64,000 nucleotides of DNA. Source: Halichondria panicea. Its lineage: Eukaryota > Porifera > Demospongiae > Suberitida > Halichondriidae. Each line of letters opens with the position of its first letter. The stretch's first letter is position 1. Location: NCBI RefSeq assembly GCF_963675165.1, contig NC_087381.1, positions 1,736,001 through 1,800,000 of the forward strand. The letters run 5' to 3'. The position numbers and the translations under genes are program-made. Below, piece by piece: positions 37,124 through 53,123 of the stretch. The notes beneath the pieces were generated by a model. The model saw nothing but the letters and a program-made list of their open reading frames with translations. It was not told the origin of the DNA and did not search any database.

Positions 37124-38137
37124 ATGAACTGCAACTATCTTGTAAATGATTCGTTGTATCCGGCCTATTTATATCCGAATCAGGATTCCAACAGCACCAC
37201 AACCGTGCCAGATGTCTACATTGCTGAAGCAGCAGTTCTCTCAGTGATGTTTCCATTGAGCTTTATTGGTATGGTGTTGAATATTGTCTTTATCTGTCGA
37301 AAGAAGACTAACTTTGTAGTAAGAAGGATGGTCTACCTAACTGTCATCACTACACTACAGCTTGGAGCGCTGTGGTTTGCGAGCATTCCTGCATTCAAAC
37401 GAGATGATTTATTGTACCAATTTTGTGTTGACGGTGGAATATTGTATATGAGTGCAATAACTAGTTCACTATGGATGATGAGTATACTGTTCTGCTCTGT
37501 CTACTTTAATCTGGTAACAAAATTGTATGGTTGTTCATGTTGTTTCTCAAGAAGGCAAAATTACTGTTTGGAATTTTTGCTTATCATGATAACATTGCTT
37601 ATTGGGTTGGTGTTCGGTGTGTTTACACATAAAATTGTCACATCAATTAGCTTGATCATAGATATAGATCTAGATGTAGCGGCAACATGTTTTTTCTCAT
37701 TACCAGTTGCAATAGTGATGATAAGCGTGATAGGAAACACTAGTCTAATTTGTATCTGGTTTTGTCGATGGAGAAGGCAAATCGCAATTAAGAGAAGAGC
37801 CACGGCTGTACTAGTACAGCACGAAATTAAAGTCCTAAAGCTTTTATTATTCTTGATAAGTTATTTCGTTTTACATTCATGGTTACCAGCCTTAGGGCAA
37901 ACAATTTTTGAAACTGTTATGTCGCTTTTCCCACTCTTAACTTTTGGCTGCTTGTGCTACAGCTTTTGTAGCAGAACAAGACATGTGAGTGCAGATATCG
38001 AGACGGCTGGTCCAGGACTACAAACTGCTCCACCCTCCACTAGAGTCAGCCTACCTACGGACACAGCTGAGCATGCTCCCAACTTCCTGAGCCCAAGTAC
38101 AAATGGGCCTTCAGAGGTGACGCCATTGATAACATGA
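37124..38137 (+). CDS. Orphan seven-transmembrane receptor, intronless
   Basis: One open frame of 337 codons from the ATG at 37124 (in-frame sequence upstream is only two codons more) to TGA at 38135. The N-terminus carries N-glycosylation sequons (NDS, NST). Seven hydrophobic segments follow: about residues 33-58, 70-93, 105-137, 149-172, 187-215, 238-262 and 264-290. Basic loops include CRKKTNFVVRR and CRWRRQIAIKRRA, and the cytoplasmic tail is Ser/Thr/Pro-rich, ending EVTPLIT. This is the topology of a rhodopsin-like or sponge-expanded GPCR. Hallmarks such as DRY and NPxxY are not visible, so the class is unassigned. A partial copy is at 4271-4874, which shows that the gene has been duplicated. 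The upstream region 36787-37070 is also duplicated at 5264-5500. Confidence 0.8.
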   Translation: MNCNYLVNDSLYPAYLYPNQDSNSTTTVPDVYIAEAAVLSVMFPLSFIGMVLNIVFICRKKTNFVVRRMVYLTVITTLQLGALWFASIPAFKRDDLLYQFCVDGGILYMSAITSSLWMMSILFCSVYFNLVTKLYGCSCCFSRRQNYCLEFLLIMITLLIGLVFGVFTHKIVTSISLIIDIDLDVAATCFFSLPVAIVMISVIGNTSLICIWFCRWRRQIAIKRRATAVLVQHEIKVLKLLLFLISYFVLHSWLPALGQTIFETVMSLFPLLTFGCLCYSFCSRTRHVSADIETAGPGLQTAPPSTRVSLPTDTAEHAPNFLSPSTNGPSEVTPLIT

Positions 38138-38140
38138 AGG

Positions 38141-39335
38141 ACTGATTATAACGGTATTATAGCCTTACAATTAGTTTCTGTAATGACTTTGCTGGCTAGT
38201 TAATCACTTAGTTATTTCCTGTTCTTTCTATTTCCTGTGTTATAATGTTTACTGTTTAATTGTACATATACCTGCATGAGTTCTTATTACTTCTTTTGTA
38301 TAGGTCTCTTTATTGCTTTGTGCTCTAGCCCGGCGGCCTGCTCCTAGCGGCGCTCTTTGTGTATGCATGGGAGCATCTTTATTGTCTTAGTATTTACCGT
38401 TTATATGTTTTGTGCATACTGTATATGGTTGAATGTTAAACTTGAACTGCCGCACGCTGCTCGGTGCATGAACTCAACAGTTTCAATTTCAAAGTTCCTT
38501 TTAATTCATATATAATTTTATCCCTTACAAATACGATTCCGAGTGATGCAAGCTACGCTGCATGTGCATGCTAATGCCTCTCGCTATGTTTTGCTTCGCT
38601 TAAAAGTATCAGGTATATTATGATTAATTAAGAGGTATATATGTGCTAGACAATGAACCCACACAGTCATTATAGAATAGGAGTTCAGATTCTGAGAAGT
38701 CTGTCTGATGGCTTGATGAATGATCTTCAAGGATAGAAGTATATAGAAGTACGTAGATCTACAATGTAGAAGTTTTAAAAGTATATTTTAAAAAGGAGGT
38801 TGATCTGCAATGAGAGCATAGTTCACAAGGGCTGCTTCTGGCAGTACAGTGCATGTAGGCTAGCCTCCTTCACAGGCCTTGGATTGAAGAGAAGGCTTGC
38901 TACTGACTGCTTGCGCATGCATGCATAAAATTATTCTCGTAAATAATTTCCCGTAATCCTGAATATATACGGACTAAGAATACACACGTGCAGACCTAGT
39001 ATAGCTAATGACAGAGCTGTAGGTTTATTACAACTTAGAGTCAATAGCAGTAGTATATAGTAAATTTCACCGAAGGTATAGTATTAGATGGGGCATGCAT
39101 GGCCTGTCCATATATAGGCTATATAGTGTCAACTCTCATGCACTTCCTTCAGATGATTATCAACTCATCTATATGCACACTGTTGCAGGCTTTGTTGGCA
39201 TAGCAATTGCAAGCTAGGGGCAGCTATCGGAATGCTATCAGATGGGCTAGAAACCTTCAATCCTCATTGTGACTTCATTTTATACCGAGTATTATACGTT
39301 GTTATCTTGCGTTAGCCGGTATCTAGCTAATGGTT
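38141..39335. other. No gene seen
   Basis: 3' flank of the receptor gene. A dispersed repeat at about 38520-38640 (GTGATGCAAGCTACGCTGC) is shared with 5540-5630 and, more weakly, with 22975 and 45265. Confidence 0.5.
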
Positions 39336-40405
39336 AGCGCATGCACAAGCAGTCGATACCAGGCCCATTCTCAGAGGGAAGCACAGCCTGGGATCGAGAC
39401 TAAGTGTGCACGTGGGCATGCAGCTTTGCTTCCTGGCTCTTGTATATATAGCTAACAAACAGCTAGCTAGCTAGCTATAGTGTATGGCTAACTCATTAAA
39501 GTTGAATAGAAAGTTTGTGCGAATAAATGATCGATGCTATACGTATAACAGATTTTGAAGAGACTGCAACAGCCTTCACTGTGAGTAAACTATAGCCATA
39601 ACTCGAGAAAGAAGCTTAGTTGGCTAATCCACAAATCAATATCCAAGAGAGCGTGGCTAGAGAAGCTGTTTTTTCGTCGCATTGCAACCGTTGACACATA
39701 CACACATGCACATGCACACACATGCACAGTCAGCTTTATACCGTATCCTTCGTATAGATTCGCAGCGCCTCGAGGTATAATATATAATTTAAGTACATGC
39801 CGTGTAGACAGTAAAACAGTGCAGCATGCAGTGAATTTGTCATGCATGTGCTGACAGATACCTTTTCTTTCAAGTATATTCTGGCAGATCTTGGTAACAA
39901 TCTCTTAATCTTTCCTAATATTCAATAGGATCTTAATCAGTGCTCTGAAGGTTGCTTCACTGCATGCATGGGTTTGTAATCTCTCCAGATTGACAAACAG
40001 TTGATCACTGCCGTATAGATCAATTGCTTTTAACAAAAGCGTCTCTCTTTACATCAGTTTGTTTGTTTCCAGTCAACTTCAGTAGAGCTCCACATCATCA
40101 AATTGCATATAGCTACTGCGAGAGCAAAAGGTTGTTTTGTTTAATCTCTTGATCCAATTAACTGCTTGTCCTGCTCGACCATCAACTTGTGTAGTCTGTG
40201 GATCCTACATATGATGGTAGTGGGTCCACCGGTACGCGGTCCTAACAGCCTCTGCTCTGATTAGCAAACCGATCAATTTAAGGAGCACATGACTGAGGCA
40301 CCTGATGTAAAGCAGTAAATATAAAGTACTAGAATGTCACAAATTAAGAGAAGGTCGACTCAATATCGATAGTTCAGTTTATAGCAAAGGATGAAGATAA
40401 AACAT
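39336..40405. repeat. Segmental duplicate of 6298-7170
   Basis: Collinear with 6298-7170 over the repeat (39470-39785), the Death-domain relic (39850-40210) and the segment with GCAAACCGATCAATTTAAGG. Together with 36.7-38.6 kb it forms a scrambled partner of the 4.2-7.2 kb region. Confidence 0.7.
39850..40210 (-). pseudogene. Decayed full-length Death-domain exon related to gene A
   Basis: The minus strand matches the gene A exon 10897-11238 from the GATCCACAGACTAC start to the CTTGAAAGAAAAG end. Shared blocks are TCAGAGCACTGATTAAGATC and CTCAACCAACTGTTTGTCA-like sequence. Several indels and a tandem TGCATGCATG insertion destroy the frame. It is better preserved in length than the relic at 6810-6945. 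Confidence 0.65.
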
Positions 40406-40571
40406 GTATGGTTATAATTATACCAACTCCCGGCCACTAGACCTGTATAATTATGATCATACTTCACTTTGTATTCCAGTTGTCCAGTGAATGTAGTGTC
40501 TACACTATTCTTTATAGCAGAGCTGCATGACTGTTGAACATTCCTTACATTTAGGCATGCACTGCTGAAGC

Positions 40572-40618
40572 TAGCCTCGATTCCAGGCCTTTCTCTTCGC
40601 GACCTGGAATCGAGGCTA
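40572..40618. mobile_element. 47-bp palindromic TAGCCTCGATTCC MITE
   Basis: The arms TAGCCTCGATTCCAGG and CCTGGAATCGAGGCTA are perfectly inverted around a short spacer. It lies about 95 bp upstream of the SMU1 start codon. Confidence 0.7.
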
Positions 40619-40712
40619 TGTTGAGTATGACAAGACTTGTCACAAGTCTAGTTAACGATTCTTACCAGACAAACACGTGCCTCTAGTGTATAGTAGTTTG
40701 GGAGCAGCAAAC

Positions 40713-45023
<4,311 letters not shown>

Positions 45024-45073
45024 CAACGGCACGCTAGAGTAACTCACTTTGTTCATGAATGCATATACAGTAC

Positions 45074-45079
45074 AATAAA
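45074..45079 (+). promoter_or_regulatory. Polyadenylation signal of SMU1
   Basis: AATAAA 51 bases after the SMU1 stop codon, a normal 3' UTR distance. Confidence 0.7.
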
Positions 45080-46032
45080 GTCTGTTTAGTAACCTAGCTA
45101 CTGAGCTTTTTGTTATCATTATACCTTACTAATACCTAATTAAGGTGACATAATATTTTCCCGGGTATTAATTTCTGCTATTTCTGCAATTAATTGTAAA
45201 AATCGCAAACATTATACTCTCAGATAATTGGACTCATTAAAACTACATTATAATAGAAACGCATCATATAACGAGTGCTGCAAGCTGCGCTGTGCTAATG
45301 CCATGTTATGCGTTGTACGAACAAAATTAATGATGCTACGAAAGATTCTCAAGAGACTGCAACAGCCTTCAATGTGTAGCCATAACTCGAGAAAGAAGCT
45401 TTAGTTTGCTAATCCACGAATCAAAATCCTATAGAAGCTGTTAGTTTTCTTTGCATTGAGCAGTTACAGCTGGAAAAGACACACGTACACACAGCTTTAC
45501 CGTATCCCTCGTGCGGTTACACCTCGAGGCATAATTATTATACACATAACATTAATTTATGAGTAGAATTTAATACCAAATGAGGCTAATAGTTAGGCCT
45601 TATTAATTGATAAAGAATTGCTTTTTTTCACCTTCAATTCTTGAGAATTGTGCCTCAAAAAATAAGACGTAATTTTGTAAACATAAACACAACTGCAATA
45701 TTCATGACACAAGACATAATTGTAAGGTTATCCTGCTGAACTATAATATCCACTTTCAACCATTATTTTTGGTATACCATTTTTTTGCCATGAGAACGTC
45801 GTTATGCAAAACTTATGCCCACTAAACTGTCGTAGAATTGACAAGCTAATTGATTAAGGGCTTACTGTGCTGAGATATATACTATCAAAATTATTAACAG
45901 TCAAGCAAAGCGTGTTATAAGTAAAAAAAAAAAGTGGAAAGTGATATGGTACAGATCAGTCCACATGTTATACAGCATGCAGATACTAATTAATTTGCTA
46001 TCAGTGACTATCACTATCAGTTAAAGTTCAAT
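45080..46032. other. No gene seen; repeat copies at 45265-45310 and 45330-45540
   Basis: 45330-45540 is a shortened copy of the 6440 family with the usual end TACCGTATCCCTCGTGCGGT. The rest is AT-rich 3' flank shared by SMU1 and the convergent SRCR gene. Confidence 0.55.
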
Positions 46033-49000
46033 TCACTGAGCAGAAGGTGGTTGTCCAGTGGGGTACTGAGCAGGGGGTGGTTGTTCAGCGGGGTACTGAG
46101 CAGGGGGTGGTTGTTCAGCGGGGTACTGAGCAGGGAGTGGTTGTCCAGCGGGGTACTGAGCAGGGGGTGGTTGTCCAGCAGGGTACTGAGCAGGAGGTGG
46201 TTGTCCAGTGGGGTACTGAGCAGGGAGTGGTTGTCCAGCAGGGGATGGTTGTCCAGTGGAATAAGGGGCTGGGGGCTGCTGAGGGTAGGACGTGTGATAC
46301 TCGGGGTCAGCATATTGTCCAGTTGGGTAGACAGCTACTGGTTGCATATTTTGAGGGGGGGGCTGTGGCGAGTAGGGAGGAGTTTGATCCATGGGCTGCT
46401 GCACAGGATAGGCCGTATCTTGTGTATTTGACGCAGTGACGCCGACTACATCTGTCGACGCAGCATTATTGATTAGGGGAGTACTGCGTGCGTAGAGAGC
46501 AAGACGACGTCTTCTCCTTATTAAACTACGGACCGAGAATACAATCAAAAGTGTGACGATGGGGATAGCAACAAGAAGACTCACTACAATTCCAGCTATA
46601 GCTATTTTCCAGTTGTAGGATAACGATAAACCTGCATAAATAGTATATCAGCGTCGATAAGCAATAAATATTAGCAGGAGTACATGAATAGGAGTAAGCA
46701 ACTACTATACACACCATCGGTATTATCTCACTACGTCACAAACACTTGTGTAGTGTAAACTGTGGTTACTTTGTGTACATGACCATGTATGGCTGCATGT
46801 AGACTGGCGGCGACAGCCGCCCGAGCGCGTAGCGCGAGTGACTGACCAACTGCCTATCAGTCACTCGTCTCAGCGGAAGTGTATAGATCATATGACACTA
46901 CCAAACATGAATATCATTATAGATAATGTGGTTAAATTTTGCTATGAGATTTAGCTACTATGGAATGCACTGAATCCCCTGAAGTGTAAGTGCGGTTACG
47001 GCTAATATGACGTTGAGCAATCTGATAGGCTGCAATGCTCGTTGCAGCTGAGACGAGTGACTGATAGGCAGTTTGCCAGTCCCTCGCGCTACGCACGCGA
47101 GGGGCTGTCGCCGCCAGTCTAGGCTGCATGGTAGGCTCACTTAGAAATTGTCAACAAGAGTGCAAGGGCATGTGCAGGCTAGGCTGAAACTATATACAAG
47201 ACTTAGAGTACTCTTTAGAACAGCATAGATCTAGATCTACTCAGCTAATATCATCTAGAATTGGCTGTTCACCATGAAATTGGTAACTAATCTTTGCTGA
47301 ATAACATGTTTGATCCAATGCAAAGTAGTTAGCATTGTGTGTGGTGCTGGGTTACCGTGTATAGAGAGAACTAAACTAGAGGTGTGACAAGCTGCTCCAT
47401 CTCTTACTTGCAATGTCATGGAATATTGCAAGTTGTGTGTCTGAGGAAACAACATCAACCTTGAGAGACACAGCAGTAACAAGGGATGCCCATGCACTAA
47501 AAGTAGGAATTTCTTCAAAGTCTGAGTCGATTACTTGTGAGTCTTTTGAGAGCTTCATTTCTACCCCAGATGCAACGCAACGTGATCATTCACATCAAGT
47601 GAAACAAGAGCAGATCAGACTGGAAGGAAACTTTACGTGACAAGGGGAAAAACCAACTATACTAGACATTTCTACCTAAACAGAATTGCCAAATTATGGA
47701 ACTCACTCCCGGCTGATATATTGGACTTTTCAGCATCTGTCTACAGTATAAAACAAAAAGTACGGCAATATTTAATATCTAACTTTGAACAATCGGATGT
47801 ATGCTCGTACCACCTGATATGCCCATGCCAGAACTGCCACACAATATAATGATTTTTGTTTTGTTTGTTGTTGTTTTTTGTTTTTTCTTGTTTTGTTTTG
47901 TTCCATGCAGCTGCCCCTGAAAAGGGGTCAGTCTGTTAGCATTAGGATGTATGCCTGCTAGACCTTACTACCTTACTCTATTTTCTGTACTGTCATATGC
48001 TGTAAAGCTCTCATAATAATAATAATAATATTAAACGTAGGAAATCGTATCACGAAAATTTAAGTATGCATCTTTGCCTCTATACACTTGATGTAAAATT
48101 GTTTGTATTGATTGCACAGGCAGTCTGCAAGCTTTACCAAGCCATCATCTATAGATAAAAACCTGTTTTCTCTCCGGGTACATCTCTAGTTGTGGTAGCT
48201 TCTCTACTTCTTCAGTTAATTTTCTCACCAATGCTAGATTATTTTATTCAGTAGCAAGCTTTTTGGCAACTTCTATCACAGTTGCTTTGCTGTGTTCATG
48301 TTTCTTTGCTTTTCTTCATTTTGTGCAAGAGCTAGCCACCTGGACATTCTACCAAGTGTGCTTGCACAATGTATGTAATTAACCACACTGTTTTGATTGT
48401 GGTTGTAGGCCACTTGAGATGTGGGCGTTTTACACATGCACATGTAGTATGACGTGACATGACACAGTGAGATAACAACACGTTTGTATGGGCTGTATAG
48501 TAGTTGCTTACTCCTATTCATGTACTCTTGATATTAGTCATAATTATTGTGATAATAATGCCAATGTCTCAGCTATGCAAATTACTGTATTGATACTATA
48601 TAATTTTATTATACCTGTAAAACAGATCAAGGCCACATCTTCTGAATGGCTGCAATCTTCAACTCCAATAGGGTTAGCAAGACAATCAATGAGTCTGCTC
48701 TCAATTCCTGAGCAACGAAGCTCATCCAGCCATATCCGAGTGATTGATGAAGCTTGGGAAAAACTATAAATAAGGAAATCATTATCAGAACTATATATCG
48801 AAGCTGCATGCAATAGAAACTTTGGTACAAACTGTACAATTTCTTCAATTCAATAGCGAGTCATGCATGAAAGGATATATAATTATAGTTAACACGACTA
48901 TCTTTTCTGATGAGCATACACACCCACCCTAGTGTTGCAACATTTCCGTATAGAGTGTAGCTTGAGAACCCTAGTTGACGACAAGCCACTCTTGCATCAT

Positions 49001-49114
49001 TTGGACCAAAGCTATCATCACACACTGTCCCCCATTGTCCATTGTAGAAGAACTCCAATCTGCCAGAGAAGCCTCCTGTTCTGCCTACCAGCCTCAGGTC
49101 TCCACTTATTTGTC
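46033..49114 (-). CDS. SRCR-domain type I membrane protein with proline-rich repeat tail (5' end unresolved)
   Basis: Three minus-strand exons join in phase: 48928-49114, 48615-48763, 46033-46631. The first two make one complete SRCR domain: [40 protein letters not shown], then [17 protein letters not shown] and [12 protein letters not shown], with six Cys in the expected order. The third exon gives a membrane helix ([20 protein letters not shown]) followed by RRRRR, which sets the tail inside. The tail is rich in Pro, Gln, Tyr and Gly, with about seven tandem [10 protein letters not shown]-like decapeptides. SRCR proteins bind microbial or self ligands; the role here is inferred. No signal-peptide exon was found upstream, so the 5' part is missing from this model. 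Confidence 0.8.
46036..46250. repeat. 30-bp coding minisatellite (Pro-Gln-Tyr tail)
   Basis: About seven units of 30 bp, plus-strand core GGTACTGAGCAGGGGGTGGT, inside the last SRCR exon. Units keep the frame and differ by few bases, so copy number is probably polymorphic. Confidence 0.85.
46800..47121. mobile_element. 322-bp MITE with 9-bp target duplication in the SRCR intron
   Basis: Ends TAGACTGGCGGCGACAGCC and GGCTGTCGCCGCCAGTCTA, inverted over about 70 bp. The flanks are GGCTGCATG on both sides (46791-46799 and 47122-47130), an exact 9-bp duplication typical of Mutator-like elements. Locally GC-rich. Confidence 0.88.
47600..48030 (+). pseudogene. 3' end of a LINE (reverse-transcriptase C-terminus)
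   Basis: The frame from about 47628 reads [20 protein letters not shown], then [10 protein letters not shown] and a closing [12 protein letters not shown]. This is the FxxR-WNSLP-type C-terminus of animal non-LTR reverse transcriptases. A GT-rich 3' UTR and a terminal (ATA)n tract near 48020 follow. It lies in the long SRCR intron on the opposite strand. Truncated and inactive. Confidence 0.8.
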
Positions 49115-50587
49115 CTGTATATATAATTATATGGAAGGCACGAAAATTAATACACTGATGATTATATAAGTAGGCCACACCCCTCCCACACATAATGTAT
49201 ACTCATGCGCGAGGGTAGCCTCGATTCCAGGCCGCTCTTCCTCGAAGAGAGGGCCTGGTATCGACTGCTTGTGCATGCGCTAACCATTAGCCAGATACCG
49301 GCTAACACAGGATAACAACGTGTATGCTCAGTAAAACAAAGACGTCACAACGAACGGAAGTGGATTGAAGGAAGTAGATAGAAAGTTCGATTGAAGGTTT
49401 CTAGCCCATCTCTGAGAAAGAGCTGATAGCTACCCGTAGCCTGCTATGCTAACAAAAGACCCACAGCCTGCAACAGTGTGGATGACAATCGTCTGAAGGG
49501 AGTGAAAGCTGACAATAGCCTAATGGACAGGCCACGCCCATCTAATACTAACTTTGGTGAAAGTCTACTATACTGCTACTGGCTCTATCAGAAAGAAAAT
49601 AGTTGTGCATAGCTGTACAACAAAACTACAGCTTTGTCTCTAGCTAGCTAGCTAGCTGGCTAAATAGCTCTGTGTATGACTTCAATACTTTGTCAGAATA
49701 TTTTCGTGATAAATTCAGTATTATAGGACATTTTACGGGAACAAATATCCAATAATGTTGCGCATGCGCAAGCAGTTAGTAGCAGGCCTTCTCTTCAGGG
49801 GAGGCTAGTGAAGGAGGCTAGCGCGAGGGCTGCATGTAGCTGCATGTATTTAGCTGTACAGCACGAGGGCATGACGTCATAACCGATTTAATGATTATAG
49901 CCGCAGTTATCAACACAGAATGACAGAAGACAGACAGACTGACCGATTACTATAACCTGTGGCGTAGTGGCGTGCCTCGGGTTAATAATTATGCCTCGGT
50001 GCGCATGCGCAAGCGAGGTATACGGTAGTGTGTTTGTGTGTCTGTGTGTGTGTGTCTGTGTGTGTCTGTGTAGACCGCTACAGCTGCTCAAGGATGAATC
50101 AAGTGCAAGTAAGAGTTTCTATAGGCTTCTAGTCATGTTTACTTGGATTTTAATTCGTGGATTTGCAAAATAATGCTTCGTTCTCGATTTATGCCTAGTT
50201 TTGCTTACTTGGAATGCCATTGCAGCCTTTTCAGAAAAGTCCGTAGCAAAACTTGTTCACCGAGTGTTACTACTCTACTTAGTAGTTAGCTCTGCACTAG
50301 AACGCTAGCTATTGGTAGCTGCAAGAGTGAGCAGAGAGCTGCAAGGCTCTGCTGACTTGCAGCCATTAATTTTAGACTTGAACTTTTGGCATCGATCGTT
50401 TTTAACAACAATCATGGTTGATCATTACCCACTATTTGGTTGATTGCATGCAGCAAAATAAAAGATGTTCATCATGATAATAATAATTTATAATCAATGT
50501 GTGTATAAAAGCTAGTTTTATGTTATGTAGCTTTGGCACCTCCACCGAGGCATCAGCACCCGCGGTGCTTTCATTATACATGTAGTA
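49115..50587. other. No gene seen; repeat-rich
   Basis: A single TAGCCTCGATTCC end is at 49215. Sequence shared with 16238-16340 lies at 49917-49985. A reversed copy of the 6440 family is at 50080-50310 and a reversed relative of 58670-58985 at 50280-50580. The missing SRCR 5' exons could be here but none is recognisable. Confidence 0.5.
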
Positions 50588-50823
50588 TATACCGTATAGC
50601 GCGAAATTTTCGAGGCACTTATATTTCATGGATTGGCCTCTAAAAGCACATTTCGTTGCACAATGTTCGCGGAATGACTGCATGCTTACCGGAAGCTACG
50701 CCTTAAATCTTTGCACGTTATAGCAGGTAATTTAACAATTTTCGTGGACTTAATTTTCGTGTAGAATTCTAACCCACGAAATCCGCGAAAATTAATCCCC
50801 TCGAAAATTTCGCGCTATACGGT
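50588..50823. mobile_element. Complete TACCGTATAGCGCGAAATTTT-family MITE
   Basis: Inverted ends ACCGTATAGCGCGAAATTTT and AAAATTTCGCGCTATACGGT, 236 bp. Truncated copies are at 3655-3855 and about 10305-10352. Confidence 0.8.
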
Positions 50824-50929
50824 AGTTTGCTTGTTGAAGCCATACCCAAAATTAGATACAACAAGCTTGTTTCCATAGTAACAGCGCAATGCGCATGCAC
50901 ATTTTCGGGAGACGCCCATTTTCTGAAAT

Positions 50930-51262
50930 AAGAGGGCCGGATTGTGCTTACAGTGTTAACACAATTTCAAACAGTTGACACAAGTACTAAGATTTGTGAC
51001 TTCAACATGCAGTATATACTCAGGAGTGAAATGCGTGGGCCCAAAACTAGATTATATAATACGTTTATTACGGCCGGATATGACGTTTTGGCAAATAAAA
51101 TTGGAATAGAGAGCAAAATAATAATGATTCATTATCCTTGAGACAGAACCGTCATTAGTTAAGGTAGGGTACTTTTTGTAGCCACTTTCTAAGGCCACCT
51201 CACTATTCTGACCAAGCTGCACTGTCTCAAGGGTGGCCAGATTAAGGAGAGTGCAGAAGCAT
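50930..51262. mobile_element. Partial CTCGTTAATCC-type (pogo-like) element, reversed
   Basis: The reverse complement of 51178-51262 (TTAATCTGGCCACCCTTGAG) matches the left end of the element at 61688-62571, and ACGTTTATTACGGCCGGATATG matches its interior. Another copy is at about 27715-28010. Confidence 0.6.
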
Positions 51263-51540
51263 GCAGTCAATAGATCTATAGCAAATTCAAAAGTAAGAGC
51301 TCACCTCTAACAGCCCAAACCAGGCTCATAAAAGTGACTGACTTCCACAGCAAGCAACTCATTCTTGGCAATGCTTCTTACAATTCAGTCAACTGTCCCA
51401 GATTTAGCACCCCGAAAGAAAACTGCTCTATTCACCTCGGATATCCCGGATTTTCAAGGTTGCTGCTTCTGAGCTGGGTTCTGAAACTACTGCTAGAATA
51501 TTCAGCTAGAATATTCAAACAATGAACAAAAAAACAGCTT

Positions 51541-51812
51541 TAGGCCACTCCAAATGAGACTGGTTCCTGTCAGAGACTCTAGTAAATTATATGCGGGTGT
51601 GAGCAGTATTATCATTATTCATTACTATGAATCTCATTATAAATGTGTTGCGTCATCAATGAATTTAATTAATCACCCACAAAAATGTTACTATACACAC
51701 ATACCCCCACAAACAGTAAACAAAGAACAAGAAAAAAGTAATTTCAATATTTCATTGGATAATTAGAGAAATAATGGCCATAATGAGTCTCTCATTTGGA
51801 GTGGCCTTACAC
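51541..51812. mobile_element. Complete GGCCACTCCAA-family MITE
   Basis: Left TAGGCCACTCCAAATGAGAC, right GTCTCTCATTTGGAGTGGCC, flanked by TTA on each side, a possible 3-bp target duplication as in PIF/Harbinger elements. Confidence 0.75.
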
Positions 51813-51853
51813 CATAAGATAGTGTAGAAATCTTTCTACACTATCTATGCCTG

Positions 51854-52089
51854 TAGCCTCGAGACCAGCCGTTCCTTATCTGAAAGAACGCCTGGTCAAG
51901 TTCCAATGTAGCACTCGTCCAGCTGAGTCAGCGTTTTATAGCTACTAATGATATTCATGGGTAATACACCTTGGGCGGACCTTGTGCGGGCAATTACCGG
52001 TCCAAGAAATTCCTGGACTGCTGGACAAGTGCTACATTGGAACTTGACCAGGCGTTCTTTCAGATAACGAACGGTTGGTCTCGAGGCTA
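51854..52089. mobile_element. 236-bp MITE with 9-bp target duplication
   Basis: Ends TAGCCTCGAGACCAGCCGTT and its inverted copy, finishing GGTCTCGAGGCTA. Inverted arms reach about 75 bp. The flanks CTATGCCTG (51845-51853 and 52090-52098) are identical. Confidence 0.9.
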
Positions 52090-52300
52090 CTATGCCTGGA
52101 CTGTTTTGTGTTTATTACACACACTTGATAAGCCCACGTGATCCCGTTTCCAATCCCTCTTTCTACACTATCTATGGTTAGCTAAGCTAATAACTGGGTG
52201 GGGCTCACTTACACCTAGAGTACAAAATGTACTGATAGTGCAATTAATAATGACATAATAATTATTATGAGCTGCTTTGCGCAGTGAGCTAGTGGAGGAG

Positions 52301-52358
52301 TAGCCTCAATTCAAGACCGATTAAAATACGTATTTTAATCGGCCTAGAATCGAGGCTA
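52301..52358. mobile_element. 58-bp MITE with 9-bp target duplication
   Basis: TAGCCTCAATTCAAGACCGA to AATCGAGGCTA, nearly a perfect palindrome around AATACGTATT. The flanks GTGGAGGAG (52292-52300 and 52359-52367) are identical. Confidence 0.88.
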
Positions 52359-52367
52359 GTGGAGGAG

Positions 52368-53036
52368 CTGAGCCTCAGTGTTGGAGCAACAATTTCAGTA
52401 CATCTTCTCCCATGTAGGAAACATGATTGAAACAGATATATTTGCGCTGAAAATAAGGCACAGAGTGGGGCAGTTGGGAGCACGAAGCTTGTCCTCTGTC
52501 CCAAGAAAGTCCGCTTGTGGGAGGTTGTTTTTGTCAGTGTACTTAGCTAGTGAGAGGTTGTCCTCTCTAGTGGGAGGCTATATAGGGTCCACTATAAGTG
52601 CAAATACACTATATAGAGGCTGGCTGGTTGGGGCTGCTCTACTAAAAAATAACTCTGCAGTACACATGAGTTAAAATGTTTAATAACAATGATTACTCAG
52701 TATAAGCTTGCTCAAGTATGTACAGCAGGTCAAGGTCTCAGTTTGTGCATGTATACTATAAGACCTCAATTTAAATCCATCATCCAAATATGCGATACCT
52801 TTGAGCTTAATTTTTAACAGCGGCGTTTACTTTTTTATGCAAATTCAGTCGGGTCGCCAATGACACGTTTTAATGAAGTAAATTATTATATCATCACTTT
52901 AAACAAATGTACTGTGGTGTTCTAACCTCTTGTCTGAGTAGATTGATAGTATACCGTATAGCGGGTAATTTGGGATTACCAAGGTTACACCAAACATGTG
53001 CATGCATGTGCATGCTTGAGTACTCATGCACACATA
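52368..53036. other. No gene seen upstream of the adhesion-GPCR locus
   Basis: Open frames here lack recognisable content. A single TACCGTATAGCGGGTAATTT end lies at 52951. Confidence 0.4.
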
Positions 53037-53123
53037 TAGCCTCGATCCCAGGCCGAGTTTTTGCTTTTATAACGATTACTAATAGGCGAACAAAAGCGAA
53101 AACTCGGCCTGGGATCGAGGCTA
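53037..53123. mobile_element. 87-bp MITE with 9-bp target duplication
   Basis: TAGCCTCGATCCCAGGCCGA and the inverted right end finishing TGGGATCGAGGCTA. The flanks GCACACATA (53028-53036 and 53124-53132) are identical. Confidence 0.92.

Noticed and set aside
46047-46439. Plus-strand Val-Gln-Trp-Gly repeat frame
   Set aside because: Antisense shadow of the proline-rich minisatellite of the SRCR gene.
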